Shown: positions 23,583 through 35,185 of the stretch, piece by piece | How positions within the stretch are numbered: the stretch's first letter is position 1 | How the letters are laid out: each line of letters opens with the position of its first letter | DNA from: Actinostola sp. cb2023 | Lineage: Eukaryota; Cnidaria; Anthozoa; Actiniaria; Actinostolidae | Reading direction: 5' to 3' | Length of the DNA stretch: 64,000 nt | NCBI GenBank assembly: GCA_033675265.1 | Contig: JAUJYZ010000971.1 | Coordinates: 1 to 64,000, forward strand | Translations under genes and position numbers: made by a program | Notes under the pieces: model-generated | Databases searched by the model: none | Told to the model about the DNA's origin: nothing | What the model saw: only the letters and a program-made list of their open reading frames with translations

Positions 23583-23666
23583 CGCTTACACTGACTACCA
23601 TCCACACACTAAGGTTGTTGAAACGTTTAAAGAAGAACACCGCGAACCTACGAGCTGCATAACAAG

Positions 23667-25447
23667 ATGAAACTCTGCTTGATTTGGGGAGTGATTTTAG
23701 CTGTACTGGTGATTCCTGGTCTGTCTATGGACGCCACGCTAGGTGAGCTGTAAACAACAGTATCAATCGCCGGGTCTGCCTAACAGAGTATCATTAATTG
23801 TAATTTTATTTCTAACTTTCAGAGGATGAACTTCCAGCTCTTCTAAAGCTCGTCAATGATGTTTCAAAAGGTAAGAAATGAATCTATGTCGGTCTGTATT
23901 GTAACCATTCATGATATTTCTAGTAGCAAAGATCTATATATTCTTGCAAGTGTCCAAAACTGAACAGAACGACTAAAAGTATTGTGATTTTGATGTGTTA
24001 TAGGTTAAAATAGGGCGTTGGCCAACCTAATAGTTAACTTGATGTCAGTTAGTATTTGAACCATTAGGACTGCTTTCTGCAATTTTCAACGTATCCAGGG
24101 AGTCATGTTTTAGATACCAAATACATAGAGCACAAATTAATACTGAGTAGTATATTTTAGTACTAAATAGTATCAATTTCTATTGCATTGTTTTCTATTG
24201 TATCGCATTATTTAGTACTAATTTATGCAAAATGTTGCTTGGATTTAGTATTATATTTTGCCATCCTGTACAACCACGTGATCGTATTCCCACAGAATTG
24301 GGTCTTGATCTTCTCTTTGAGCCAACCAGTGAATCAATCATGTTTTTCTATTTTATTTTCAGAAGCGAAACGTGGCGGCGGCGATGTACTCCATCACCTT
24401 CACTGCCTCGAGCTGCACAAAGCTGGTTACTGCAAATACGGTCTGATCAGAAACAAGTTTTGCCAGAAAACATGCTGTAAGTAGTCTTATGCCCCATTTA
24501 ATTTGGGCTTACATTTGTTTTACTGAAAAACGTTGTTTAAACTTTCGTACTATTTTATCTTACACACTAGTATAAACACCAGGTACTAGTTTTAATACTT
24601 GTAAAGGTGGATGATCTCACGTTATAGAACCAAGACAATTAAATGGAATTTATCTGAGCATGTTAGGTATTTGTTTTATCAGACACTGGTATGCATCACG
24701 TGGTATTTTGTTAAACATTTTGTTTCCGTTTTTTATTTTGTTGGTAGCCTGCTCTGACGTCTTGGCCCAGGGATGCTGTAAGACTTTGAAGAACAAGAAC
24801 GAGTGTGCAAGTGCCTGGGGAATGAAGTACTGCCATGAGACCTGTCACAAGTGCTGTAAGTCAAACGAATCAAGAAATCGTAATCAATTAAATGCATTCT
24901 GTACAACGTAGAAAAGCGGAGCGTTTTAGTTCAAGTCGGGAGAGACGCAAGGTCAGTTGACATGCTTCGTGTTATTTGTCAACAGTTCTGTGCAATATTG
25001 AACCCCTTGGGATGCAAAGTAGAGCCATTCCTGATGCAAGAATCACCGCGCTCCTCCTCGATGTGGGATGGCAACCATGCGCCAGCACAAGGCAGACTTA
25101 ACTACAAACCCCCTCGTGGAAAAGCAGGTTCATGGTCGTCAAGACATAACCGAGTCGGTCAGTGGATACAAGTTGATTTGAAGCGAGTTACCAAGGTGGC
25201 AGGAATAGCCACACAAGGTCGATCTAATGCCAACCAATGGGTAAAGAAATATAAATTGCAATACAGCTCGGACGGTAAAACCTTTCACAACTACGAGGGA
25301 GGCAAGGTGTTTACAGCAAATAAGGACAGAAACTCGGTTGTCAAGCATAATCTTTACAAACCCATCATTGCCAGGTACATCAGGGTGTTACCCCAGGTAT
25401 GGCAAGGCCACATGTCTCTGAGGATGGAGCTCTATGGATGCAAATAA
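23667..25447 (+). pseudogene. copy B': ShK-ShK-F5/8C gene with a 4-bp insertion in the discoidin exon
   Basis: Exons are 23,667-23,742, 23,823-23,870, 24,363-24,476, 24,748-24,855 and 24,986-25,447. The last exon is 462 nt instead of 458. At about 25,049-25,060 it reads ACCGCGCTCCTCCTCGATG where other copies read ACCGCTTCCTCGATG. The +4 shift hits near the start of the discoidin domain, just after the Asp-Ala-Arg-Ile-Thr strand. A second frame then runs in to the end of the domain. All earlier exons are intact. The mirror copy B (3461-5237) has no such insertion. There is a 3' UTR intron (donor after the stop, acceptor near 25,537) and AATAAA at about 25,626. Confidence 0.85.
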
Positions 25448-26858
25448 GGTGAGTATTAACTTCAATGAATGAACTGACCGAATGATCGACCTTCTTATTA
25501 ACCAACCATTCTTTCTACTGATTTATTATTCCTCAGGTCGCTAACGGCCAAGCCAGTGCGTCAATCCACGTGACGTAGCCAGAAAAGACAAGACATTTCA
25601 ATACGACTTATGAACTACAATAGCAAATAAAGTATATACAAGATTCATTAAAAAGTGTGTCCGTTTATTGTATCCCCTGCACAAGGAAGTCAACGAACGA
25701 AAATACTTGATAATGATAATAATACAGTCCAACTTCTATATAACCGCCCTGTATAGAGTGAAAACACTAAAACCGTGAAACAGTACAAATGGCAGAAACT
25801 GAGCTTCCAGTGGCACTGACGTTTTGGCGATTATTTTCGGCAAAAGCGCGCGCATGCTCATTTATGCGTGGTCGCTTAGCTCATATTTACAACAGTCATT
25901 TTGAATTTGGTACTGGAAAGTGACTTTATTTAGTCATTTTCAGTTGGTCAGAAATTGATGAGCCCGCGCGACTAAACTAAAAACGTCAGCGTTAACCACA
26001 GGCACCCCAATTTAACGATGAGCCCGAGCGTGCTTTTACCAAAACCGTATCAAAACGTCATTACCACAGGAATCCCAGTTTCTGCATTGTTCCCTTGCTC
26101 GTGCTTCTGGCTTACGCTTCTCTCGTGCTTAGCATCCTCCCGCGAATATCCATAACTCATTAGACACATGCCGAGTGTTAAAGTACAAAGTGCAGGATTG
26201 TTTTAAAAACGTATTCAATATATGCTGAATAGTTGGTGGGTTCAGTATTTTGTGATTTGAACCTTGCGTTTAAGAGTTACAGAAGGTTGCAAATATGCAA
26301 ATTTGATGACGTCTACTAAGGAAACATTTATTTTACAAAAACGCCCTTGTGCTGATTAGTGACAAATGCTCATCTAAAGATAAAATTATAGTTTATCAGG
26401 AAATGTTCAAGTGGATTTAAAACTATTAGGCAAGTTTCAGTGTTCCAGTGTGTCATGGCGGGCGAATCCCAGTCATTACTCAGTCAAAACAAGACCATTT
26501 AAAATCGTGTTCTTTTTGTCCTGACACTCAAATATTGGCTCACAAAGGCGCATTATGTCTTAAACACTCACCTTTAGTCGGGTAAATCTTTCTTAGAATC
26601 TAACTAAGACACGCAAACAACTGATATTTTCACCTATGATTCCAGCAGATTTACAGTAAATGTATGGCGAAACTCAACTTCCGGTTGGATTTTATCCCGA
26701 TTCGGTTCCAGGAATCACGGTCATTCTTAAACTCTGACTTGGCTTATTAGCATATCACGATTTCAAACCTTTATAACTCGCAAATGCGAAGCTCAAATCA
26801 CAAAACACTGAAACATCCCACTATTCACTTCATATGTAATCGATTTTCAAAATAAAAT

Positions 26859-26999
26859 ATTGCTGGTTTGCACGTGACGTCATGGCGGCCATGTTGGATC
26901 CCGATAGCATTCCTGATTAACTGCTCTTGTTTGTGTCACCAACATGGCCACTGCATCTTTGTATTTTAAACCTCAAGGGATTGATTGCAAACCAGCGAT
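26859..26999. mobile_element. short inverted-repeat element upstream of A'
   Basis: Ends ATTGCTGGTTTGCA and TGCAAACCAGCGAT; mirror of 1908-2048. Confidence 0.65.
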
Positions 27000-27561
27000 A
27001 CCTAATAATTGCAATGCTATCAAGTGTTTCGATAATTAAGCAAAATTCTGATTATAAACAACAAAGGAAAAACTATCAAAACTACTCTGCGTTCTAAAGC
27101 TTAGTTGACTCTCGCTCCGACTTTCGTTGTTTGGTCGGTATGTCACGAGGAGAAACTTAGTTTGTAAAACAGGTTAAGAAACTCAAAACACAATCCTTTA
27201 ATTTCTATATTAAAATAATCATTTTCTACATATCTCTGCATGATTGGACTGGGTTCATTGAGTACGTTTTGTGTTGTGACTAATGAATAAAGACGCTGAT
27301 TAATACAAGTAAGTTGACCGAGTTCAATGAACACATTGTTGAGAAATTAAAACATCGAAAGCTACGATTGAATACTGGTGAAAATGCTTGAATTAACAAA
27401 TGAATCGTAAAGTTGTACAAATTGCAAGTTTGTTACTGGATAGTAACTCACATATAAACGGGCTAAAAAGACAACAATCATTAAAATATTTGCGTGGCAT
27501 CCAATCATTATCTACTGACATACTTGTGGGAGGAACCACGATTTGCTTGACACCTCTAGAC

Positions 27562-27569
27562 TATAAATA
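27562..27569 (+). promoter_or_regulatory. TATA box of copy A'
   Basis: TATAAATA, 84 bp before the ATG at 27,654. Preceded by CCACGATTTGCTTGACACC. Confidence 0.75.
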
Positions 27570-27653
27570 CTCTTACACTGACTACCATCCACACACTAAG
27601 GTTGTTGAAACGTTTGAAGAAGAACACCGCGAATCTACGAGCTGCACAACAAG

Positions 27654-29362
27654 ATGAAACTCTGCTTGATTTGGGGAGTGGTTTTAGCTGTACTGGTGGT
27701 GCCTGGTCTGTCTATGGACGCCACGCTAGGTGAGCTGTAAACACAGTATCAATCGGCTCTGCCAGCTAACAGAGTATCACTAATTGTAATTTTATTTCTA
27801 ACTTTCAGAGGATGAAATTCCAGCTCTTCTAAATCTCGCCAACGATGTTTCAGAAGGTAAGCTACCAAATGAATCAATGTCGATCTGTATTGTAACAATT
27901 TGAGATTTCTAGTCATATAGCAAAGATCTATATATTCTTGCAAGTGTCCAAAACTTAACAGAACGACTAAAAGTATTGTGATTTTGATATGTTATTTGTT
28001 CAACTATAGGGCGATGTCAAACCTAATAGTTAACTTTATGTCAGTTAGTATTTGAACCATTCGGACTGCTATCTGCCATTTATATCAGTAGAGAGTCACG
28101 ATTTATAATTCGATACCAGACATATAGAGCATAATGAATACTGAGTAGCATCTATTTCTATTGTTTTCTATTGTATCGCATTATTTAATACTATAATTTG
28201 TGCAAAATGTTGCTTGGATTTAGTATTTTATTTTGCCATTCTGTACAACCACGTGATCGTCTTCCCACAATTGGGTCTTGATCATGTTTTTCTATTTTAT
28301 TTTCAGAAGCAAAACGTGGTGGCGGCGATGTTCTCCATCACCTTCACTGCCTCGAGCTGCACAAAGCTGGTTACTGCAAATACGGTCTGATCAGAAAAAG
28401 GTTTTGCCAGAAAACATGCTGTAAGTAGTCTTATGCACCATTTGGGCTTATTTTAAAAACGTTGTTTTATACTTTCGTAACATTTTATCTTACACACTAG
28501 TACAAACACCAGGTACTAGTTTTAATACTTGTAAAGTTAGATGATCTCACGTTAAATAGAAGCAAGACAATTAAATGGAATTTATCTGAGCATGTTTATG
28601 TATTTGTTTTATCAGTCACTGGTATGCATCACGTGATATTTGGTTTTGTTGACAGCCTGCTCTGACGTCTTGGCCCTGGGATGCTGTAAGACTTTGAAGA
28701 ACAAGAACGAGTGTACAAGTGCCTGGGGAATGAAGTACTGTCATGAGACCTGTCATAAATGCTGTAAGTCTAACGAATCAAGAAATCGTAATCAATTAAA
28801 TGCATTCTGTACAACGTAGAGAAGTGGCAATGGCAAAGCGTTTTAGTTCAAGTCTGGAGAGACCTGAGAGGTCAGTTGACACGTTTCGTGTTATTTCTCA
28901 ACAGTTCTGTGTAATATTGAACCCCTTGGGATGCAAAGTAGAGCCATTCCTGATGCAAGAATCACCGCTTCCTCGATGTGGGATGGCAACCATGCGCCAG
29001 CACAAGGCAGACTTAACTACAAACCCCCTCGTGGCAAAGCAGGTTCATGGTCGTCAAGACATAACCGAGTCGGTCAGTGGATACAAGTTGATTTGAACCG
29101 AGTTACCAAGGTGGCAGGAATAGCCACACAAGGTCGATCTGATACGAACCAATGGGTAAAGAAATATAAACTGCAATACAGCTCGGACGGAAAAACCTTT
29201 AACAACTACGAGGGAGGCAAGGTGTTTACAGCAAATAAGGACAGAAACTCAGTTGTCAAGCATAATCTTTACAAACCCATCATTGCCAGGTACATCAGGG
29301 TGTTGCCTCAGGAATGGCAAGGCCACATGTCTCTGAGGATGGAGCTGTATGGATGCAAATAA
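27654..29362 (+). CDS. copy A': secreted ShK-ShK-F5/8C protein, intact
   Basis: Exons are 27,654-27,729, 27,809-27,856, 28,307-28,420, 28,656-28,763 and 28,905-29,362 (804 nt, 267 codons, all phase 1). The plan is signal peptide, acidic propeptide, Lys-Arg site, five-cysteine ShK-like domain, seven-cysteine ShK domain and discoidin domain. Differences from other copies include Leu in VLALGCC, Thr in NECTSAW, and Asp-Thr in the discoidin loop (GRSDTNQW). A 3' UTR exon starts near 29,443 and AATAAA lies near 29,567. It is the undamaged partner of copy A. Likely a secreted binding protein; ligand unknown. Confidence 0.88.
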
Positions 29363-30130
29363 GGTGAGGTTTAACTGCTATATGTATGGATAAATACACC
29401 TAATAACTCACCATTCTCTATTGGTTTATTACTTCCTCAGTCAGGTGCCTAACGACGTCCAAGACAGTGTGCTGATACCGAGTGACGTAGCTGGTGAAGA
29501 CGAAACATCTCAATACGACTTTTACAATTATCGTAGTCAACTATTGCTTCTAGAACTACAAAAACAAATAAAGTATATACAAGTTGCATCATCAGTGTCT
29601 CCGTTTATTCTATTCCCTTCAATAGGAAGTCAAACAACGAACGATGCAAACCTTTCAGCTGAAAGTGGTGTGATTGTGTAAAGGCCTATTTAAACGGATG
29701 CTACATGTTGGTCAACAGTGTTGTATCCAATAATGTTGCATGGACGATGCTGCATCCGCTTGAACAGTTCTTAAAGAATTACGCCATGTCTGAAGCATAT
29801 AAGCGCAATATATCGATAAAACAATGAAGTAATGTTTCAAAGCCGAGAATGAGGACTAGACGGCGAAGCCGAGTATGAGTACTTCTCATACTCATTAATT
29901 ATTACATGCAATAAATAAAGAGTTGCAAGATTTTAGCCCGGAAAAGCAAGAATTCCAGTCTGCATATTCTCTGCTCATGCGCAGAGTCTAGTACATCGTA
30001 TATAAATAATATCCCAAAGGCGTGGTACAAACTTGTTCAAACTGCGTCTTCTTAAGTATAAACGAATACATGCGTTTGTAATCCATTTTTATAAAACTGA
30101 ATTCTTAATTAATCTATAAAACACTTTAAT
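29363..30130. other. 3' flank of A' and unassigned DNA
   Basis: Contains the A' 3' UTR exon and a diverged form of the downstream block (CGTTTATTCTATTCCC near 29,601). Beyond 29,690 there is a small TACTTCTCATACTCATTA repeat near 29,880 but no gene. Confidence 0.5.
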
Positions 30131-30232
30131 AAATTTAATACGACTGTATTGGAATTGTAAAGCGTTGTTGAACTTTTAGAATGGACGCTATATAAAATAT
30201 TATTTATTATTATTATTATTATTATACATAAC
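30130..30232 (+). mobile_element. LINE 3' end fragment
   Basis: GGAATTGTAAAGCG...GAACTTTTAGAATGGACGC then TATATAAAATATT and an (ATT)n tail. It is the same tail form as at 35,110-35,180, so a 5'-truncated L2/CR1-type insertion. Confidence 0.6.
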
Positions 30233-30394
30233 GTGCCTTCAAAAATAACTTGAAGAAGATTGATGTCGATATATACATAAATTTAAGATATATTTTAAAC
30301 GAACAAATTTTCACATTATTGGATAACTTTTATGATTCCAAGGATTATTCTCTGGATTTTAAATTCTTTAACTGGACTTTGCAACATATTGCCA

Positions 30395-30540
30395 ACCTTG
30401 TCCCCAGGGCCCTCGCTTATCGCTATATTCAAAATGGCGGACCCTGGTATTGGCTGGTCACGTGTCTTCAACTTGCAGATTCGAACCCAGGCTGCCGTAT
30501 TCCTAAAGATAGAAAGAATGGCCGAAAGGTCCTTGTGAAG
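30395..30540 (+). repeat. fragment of a CTTGTCCCCAGGGCCCTCG repeat
   Basis: Begins CCAACCTTGTCCCCAGGGCC and includes TTCAAAATGGCGGACCC. It is related to the hairpin element at 57,247-57,342. The overlapping open frame at 30,250-30,657 has no domain and is probably chance. Confidence 0.45.
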
Positions 30541-30659
30541 AGTTACCGAAAAACTGATTCTGCACAGTCGATTTGCGCATATCAAATAATCAATAATCAA
30601 TATAATCACTTTCTAAGCTGGATCAATTCTGGACATCTAAAAAGCAAGGGTTCGTAAGT

Positions 30660-32750
30660 GTAATAGATGACAACTGAACAGGTCAGATCAACAGTTTATT
30701 CCCTGTAAACAAGTAGCTATTTTATTTCGTACAAAAATAAGTCATAATAAGCGGACCTCTGTGCAGGAAGCAACAACACATCGAGGGTCTAGATGGCTAG
30801 TGTTCTTCGATGCAGAACCCTGAAATGTTGACTTTCTCCTCAAAATTAAGCCTTTGACTGTTCAATTTTTAATTCTCAAAATAATTCAGCTCTTAATTGA
30901 TCTAGCAAGAGACTATTCAGCGCGAAAAGAAGCCATGATTTCGAGTTCTGGCTCGCTGACATGCGATTTAACAGTGGCCGTCTTCAAGTTACGAAGGGAA
31001 TGCCTACCTTCTAACAGCATTTATTTGTGAATTTTTAAAAAATTTTTTTAAAAGCATCTGAAGGATTCAAATATGATTGAATAAGGAAATAACCTTGAGC
31101 TGGGAAGCAAGGTAAGCCATATATTTTCAATAAATTCTGCTTGACAGTGGCCGATTTTGCACCTTCCAGAAAACCACAAAATGTTGCACGTGTGCTTATA
31201 AAAATGCCCATAACTTCTGAAATATTGAAAACGTACACAGTTTTTACATATTTGTATCAATAAAGGACTGTACTTTTTGGTTGCATAGGTTAGAGTTGCC
31301 AGGCAAGTGCCACTTTCGCGAAATCAGCGTCTCAATTAAGGTTATTTCGAGCCTTCGATCCGTGGTGTTTAGTAGGGGTCACAATATGATTGTTTTTCCT
31401 TGAGGGTGGACTAACATATTTATTTCGACTGTTGCTGAGGAAAATTTGAAACCTCAAAAAAATCGTAAAATTCAAAGAGAAGAGAAGGAACTTATAGGAA
31501 GTGATTGTAAGGGAGAAAGCTTTGTCAGAGCATGACGTCACCAAATTACGTCACAATGACGTCATCAAAACAGAAAACGCTCTTTTTTTCCAAGGATTTA
31601 TAAGATACTGTAAATCTATGATTATACACTTGTTCTACAACACAAGGAGCAGACAACTGGGCATGGATTTGGTATTTAAATGAAAATATTTTTTTTTATG
31701 GACGTTTTTCGAGCTGTTTTTAAGGATTAAATTCCATAACTTGTCATATTGTCTTCAGTTTTTAAAAAGCATGCTCAGCAATGTTGACTAGGTCGTTGTT
31801 GATATAATAGGTAAAAAAAAAAAATTCTCAGTGAACGTGCTCGAAAATTTTGAAGGTTTTTGAAAACGAGAATCTGCGCATGCGCAGTGAAGTCTTGTTA
31901 AATATACCGTTCTTTTTCAGCATTGAATTGATGGATTTCGGAAAAGAATCCTACGAAAATGTTTAGACAGTTCTCTATTCTGTCATTTGGCATAAAAATT
32001 ATTATGCTGCAAAGAGGTTTTGATTTTCCTGTTGTACCCAAGCAGGAGATGCGCGAATTGAATGACTTTCAATTCATAAATTGTATGCTTGCTCATTTCT
32101 GCTAAAACGAAATTTAAAACCCCTATAGAGAAGTACAGTAGGATGTTTAACAAGGCTATAAAATATCAAAATTTCAGAAAAAAATCCTCAACAAAGCTAA
32201 AGAATTGAAGACATGTAAAACCCCATAGCAACGCGGTTGCATAGTAACTAAATATGTTAGTCCGCCCTTAAATTGAGGAAAGAAAGCTCATTCACTAGGA
32301 AAACTAGAAAGTTATGTGAACAATTTGACATAAAATTAATTGCTGGATGATACAATATGAAGTTTCTACACCGCCACGAATAATGCCTAATTTCAATTTT
32401 CGAGACGTCGCTATACTGATCCTTGGCTGTTCAAAATGTTTCACGGTTTCTAACGCCGCCAGAAAAATATTTTGAACCAAACCAAATCTGTTTTAGTACT
32501 AACTTTGATAAAGTCCTTCAGTCGCTAGATCTAGAGTTTCAGGAAAATTTATTTTAGGCGCGAATTTGAGTGGGTGGTTTTTAGGGAGACGGCCTCTTAA
32601 AACTGGGGTTTTCCCCAGTGCGGACTGGAAGAGAGCTAAGTTTTCCCAATTTGGAGGACTTGGAGGTTTCTTGGTGTTGCAGAACACCAGATGACGTTAG
32701 ACAATGAACACAAAGGACGAGAAGAATGAACTTGAACAAACACCCCCCAA
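30660..32750. other. no gene recognised
   Basis: AT-rich sequence without a coding frame that I can support. TGACGTCA-type sites occur at 31,530-31,565. Short frames here lack domains and splice support. Confidence 0.5.
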
Positions 32751-32754
32751 TTTT

Positions 32755-32880
32755 CACTGAAAGATGGTTCCAAAGCTACAAGCCTGTATCAGTGATATCA
32801 GTTGTCTCCAAAGTTTGCGAAAAAGCGATTTTCAATCAAGCGTATCATTATCTTCAGAACAATAGTTGCGAACCCCCCTA
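32755..32880 (+). mobile_element. reverse transcriptase remnant of a LINE
   Basis: The plus-strand frame encodes YKPVSVISVVSKVCEKAIFN followed by QAYHYLQNN, which fits the start of a non-LTR reverse transcriptase domain (YRPISVLPVxSKVxEKxxxxQ...YL). The frame ends at a stop at 32,879. Only about 40 residues remain, so this is a fossil fragment. Confidence 0.7.
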
Positions 32881-33026
32881 AAATATATGTCCTTGCTATA
32901 TTGATAGACCCGCATAATATATATCAATGTTAATAATCCAAGCACGATGAACTGAACTTTATTGAATAAACTATTGATCATTTAGCTGAAAAACAACTGA
33001 TTGATCTTACACTTGTATGGTTTTTC

Positions 33027-34226
33027 TCATAAATGGATCCGTTCATGACTTCTACAACCACTGTTACTGCTAAATGTTTTACTACAATGCTTACACTTGT
33101 ATGGTTTTTCTCCTGAATGTATACGTTCATGTTTTCTACAAGTACTGCTATGTCTAAATGTCTTACTACAATGCTTACACTTGTATGGTTTTTCTCCTGA
33201 ATGTATACGTTCATGTTTTCTACAAGTACTGCTATGTCTAAATGTCTTACTACAATGCTTACACTTGTATGGTTTTTCTCCTGAATGTATACGTTCATGT
33301 ATTCTACAATTACTGCTATCTGTAAATGTCTTACTACAATGCTTACACTTGTATGGTTTTTCTCCTGCATGGATACGTTCATGCCTTATACAACTACTGC
33401 TCTGTGCAAATGTCTTACTACAATGCTTACACTTGTATGGTTTCTCTCCTGAATGTATACGTTCATGTATTCTACAATGACTGCTATCTGTAAATGTCTT
33501 ACTACAATGCTTACACTTGTATGGTTTTTCTCCTGCATGGATGCGTTCATGAACTGTACAAGCAGTTAGGTATCTAAATGCCTTGTTACAGTGACTGCAG
33601 TGATATTTCTTGGTAATTACGTCGGCAGGGCAGTCATTTTGAACACTTGGAACTTCAAATGTCTCATCAGGCAATGGATGGGAAACACTGCTTCGTGACC
33701 TCAGATTACATTTTGATGGTTTGGATATTGCATTTGTTTGATCTGTTCTATCGTCATCAGTGCAGTTTATCTCTGCTTCAATTTCAGTCTCTGTGTTGTC
33801 TATGCTCCCGGATGAACTGTCAGTCTCATTAGAAGTACTTGATAATCTTCGTGCTGTCACTTCATTGTCATCTACATCATCATCATCCATAAAAATATTT
33901 GTATCCCCACTTACACTGCTCTCCTCACTTCCTCCTGGTATTTCTCTTTCCAGATTACTTTTTTGAAAGATAGAACCATTCTCTATGCTCCCGGATGTAC
34001 TCTTCTTCGCATTAACATCATCCATAAAAACATTGGTATCCCCACTTACACTGCTCTCCTCACTTCCTCCTGGTATTTCTCTTTCCAGATTACTTTGTTG
34101 CAAGATACAACCATTCTCTACATACATGGACGTACATCCATTACTACAACCAGTATCATCAGTCTGTATTGCTATACTGTTATTCTTGTTGGTTTGTAGC
34201 AACTCGCTATCAATAGTTTCACCCAT
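33027..34226 (-). CDS. C2H2 zinc-finger protein, seven fingers
   Basis: An uninterrupted 399-codon frame. Residues 1 to about 200 are acidic and serine-rich. They contain a direct in-frame duplication built on NLEREIPGGSEESSVSGDTN (DNA at about 33,895-33,990 and 34,020-34,110). From about residue 204 come seven C2H2 fingers (C-x2-C-x12-H-x3-H) with GEKPYKC linkers, typical of DNA-binding transcription factors in the nucleus. Fingers 5 and 6 are identical in protein (both RHSSTCRKHERIH) and appear identical in DNA. The stop is a TGA inside what would be the next linker, followed in frame by EKPYKCK, so an eighth finger has been lost. The ATG could be preceded by a splice acceptor (GTATTTAG), so a 5' exon is possible. 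Target unknown. Confidence 0.82.
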   Translation of the reverse strand: MGETIDSELLQTNKNNSIAIQTDDTGCSNGCTSMYVENGCILQQSNLEREIPGGSEESSVSGDTNVFMDDVNAKKSTSGSIENGSIFQKSNLEREIPGGSEESSVSGDTNIFMDDDDVDDNEVTARRLSSTSNETDSSSGSIDNTETEIEAEINCTDDDRTDQTNAISKPSKCNLRSRSSVSHPLPDETFEVPSVQNDCPADVITKKYHCSHCNKAFRYLTACTVHERIHAGEKPYKCKHCSKTFTDSSHCRIHERIHSGEKPYKCKHCSKTFAQSSSCIRHERIHAGEKPYKCKHCSKTFTDSSNCRIHERIHSGEKPYKCKHCSKTFRHSSTCRKHERIHSGEKPYKCKHCSKTFRHSSTCRKHERIHSGEKPYKCKHCSKTFSSNSGCRSHERIHL

Positions 34227-34639
34227 GCAATATTCCTAAATACACAATACACAAGAGAAACAAAGGTACATCAAATGCTTGAAATAGTGTCCAGCTAGAA
34301 ATAAATGCCCCTTCGAAATAGCGCCTAGCACAGAACTGGCCCCACCTTTCTCAATAATTATATATTACTGGACACAAAAGAAATATAAAGACTACATGTA
34401 CAATGTACGAGAAGCACATGAAGTCTAAGGAAATTGAGAAAAGTGTGTCCAGGGAAGTTTGTCTGAGCATGTTCTACGTGAATAAATAAATAATAATTAT
34501 TATTATTATTATGCGCAAAATCCTCATGAGCCCGCAGTTATTGTTAATAGCAGCTGTATTCTTTGAAATGGACGCATTTGCTGTCAAGTTTTACTTACAG
34601 ATTTTCTACAACAAAATCCACAAAGAAAACAACATCGTT

Positions 34640-35185
34640 TGCTCTTTCTTTTGTTATTTGTTAGCGTACAAAAGTTATATGTTTAAAATTCTAGTATTAG
34701 CTTACAAAGCCATTCATAGTATAGCTCCACAGTATATTTCTGAGCTTATTGTTAGATACAGACCTTCCCGCACATTACGTTCTTCGTCTAATAACCTATT
34801 GTTGATTCCTAAGCACAAACTCAAAACATATGGCGGTCGTTCTTTTTCTGTAGCTGCGCCCATGTTGTGGAATTCACTTCCACTTATTATTAGAAATGCT
34901 GAGACATTAGACATTTTTAAATCTAAGGTCAAGACTTTTCTTTTTACGCAAGCATTCAATTAAACTTTATTTTTATAATTACTATACTTTAGATGATATT
35001 CAGATTTTTTAGGTTTTTATCTTTAGATTTTTTATGATTGTATATAGAAGATGAATACATATAAATAGTTTAGTTTAATTAGGATTACTTTTTAATTATT
35101 TAGTTAAATATTGTAAAGCGCTATTGGACTTTTAGGAAATAGCGCTATATAAATACATTATTATTATTATTATTATTATTGTATT
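34640..35185 (+). mobile_element. 5'-truncated L2/CR1-type LINE
   Basis: The C-terminal end of a LINE polyprotein is in frame from about 34,660 to the stop at 34,963. It carries FKILVLAYKAIHSIAPQYIS, YRPSRTLRSS, KTYGGRSFSVAAP and LWNSLP, hallmarks of the region after the reverse transcriptase in these elements. The 3' UTR ends GTAAAGCGCTATTGGACTTT...GCGCTATATAAATAC and an (ATT)n tail at 35,157-35,180. The rest of the element is absent. Confidence 0.85.

Larger units (their letters stand above)
22218..23666. promoter_or_regulatory. divergent promoter region of C' and B'
   Basis: Mirror of the B/C spacer. TATA boxes are at 22,294-22,301 (minus) and 23,575-23,582 (plus). The short inverted-repeat element is at 22,878-23,026. 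Sequence on the two halves is inversely similar around a centre near 22.87 kb. Confidence 0.7.
25448..27653. other. spacer between B' and A'
   Basis: Mirror of the A-B spacer. It holds the B' 3' UTR exon, the conserved downstream block (CTGCACAAGGAAGTCAACG near 25,678), the CCTGTGGT triple repeat (about 25,795-26,085), the GTGATTTG inverted pair (about 26,190-26,850), the short inverted-repeat element (26,859-26,999) and the A' promoter. Confidence 0.65.
15266..29180. repeat. right arm of giant palindrome
   Basis: Reverse complement of the left arm, from CAGCACGAATGTTTTC at 15,266 to the sequence pairing with base 1 at about 29,180. Sequence beyond 29,180 has no partner in the window because the left arm leaves it. 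Confidence 0.95.

Noticed and set aside
30250..30657. 135-codon frame
   Set aside because: It crosses a dispersed repeat fragment (CTTGTCCCCAGGGCC) and overlaps frames on both strands; no domain and no splice signals.
33097..33480. Repetitive protein on the plus strand opposite the zinc fingers
   Set aside because: Shadow frame of the 84-bp finger repeats.
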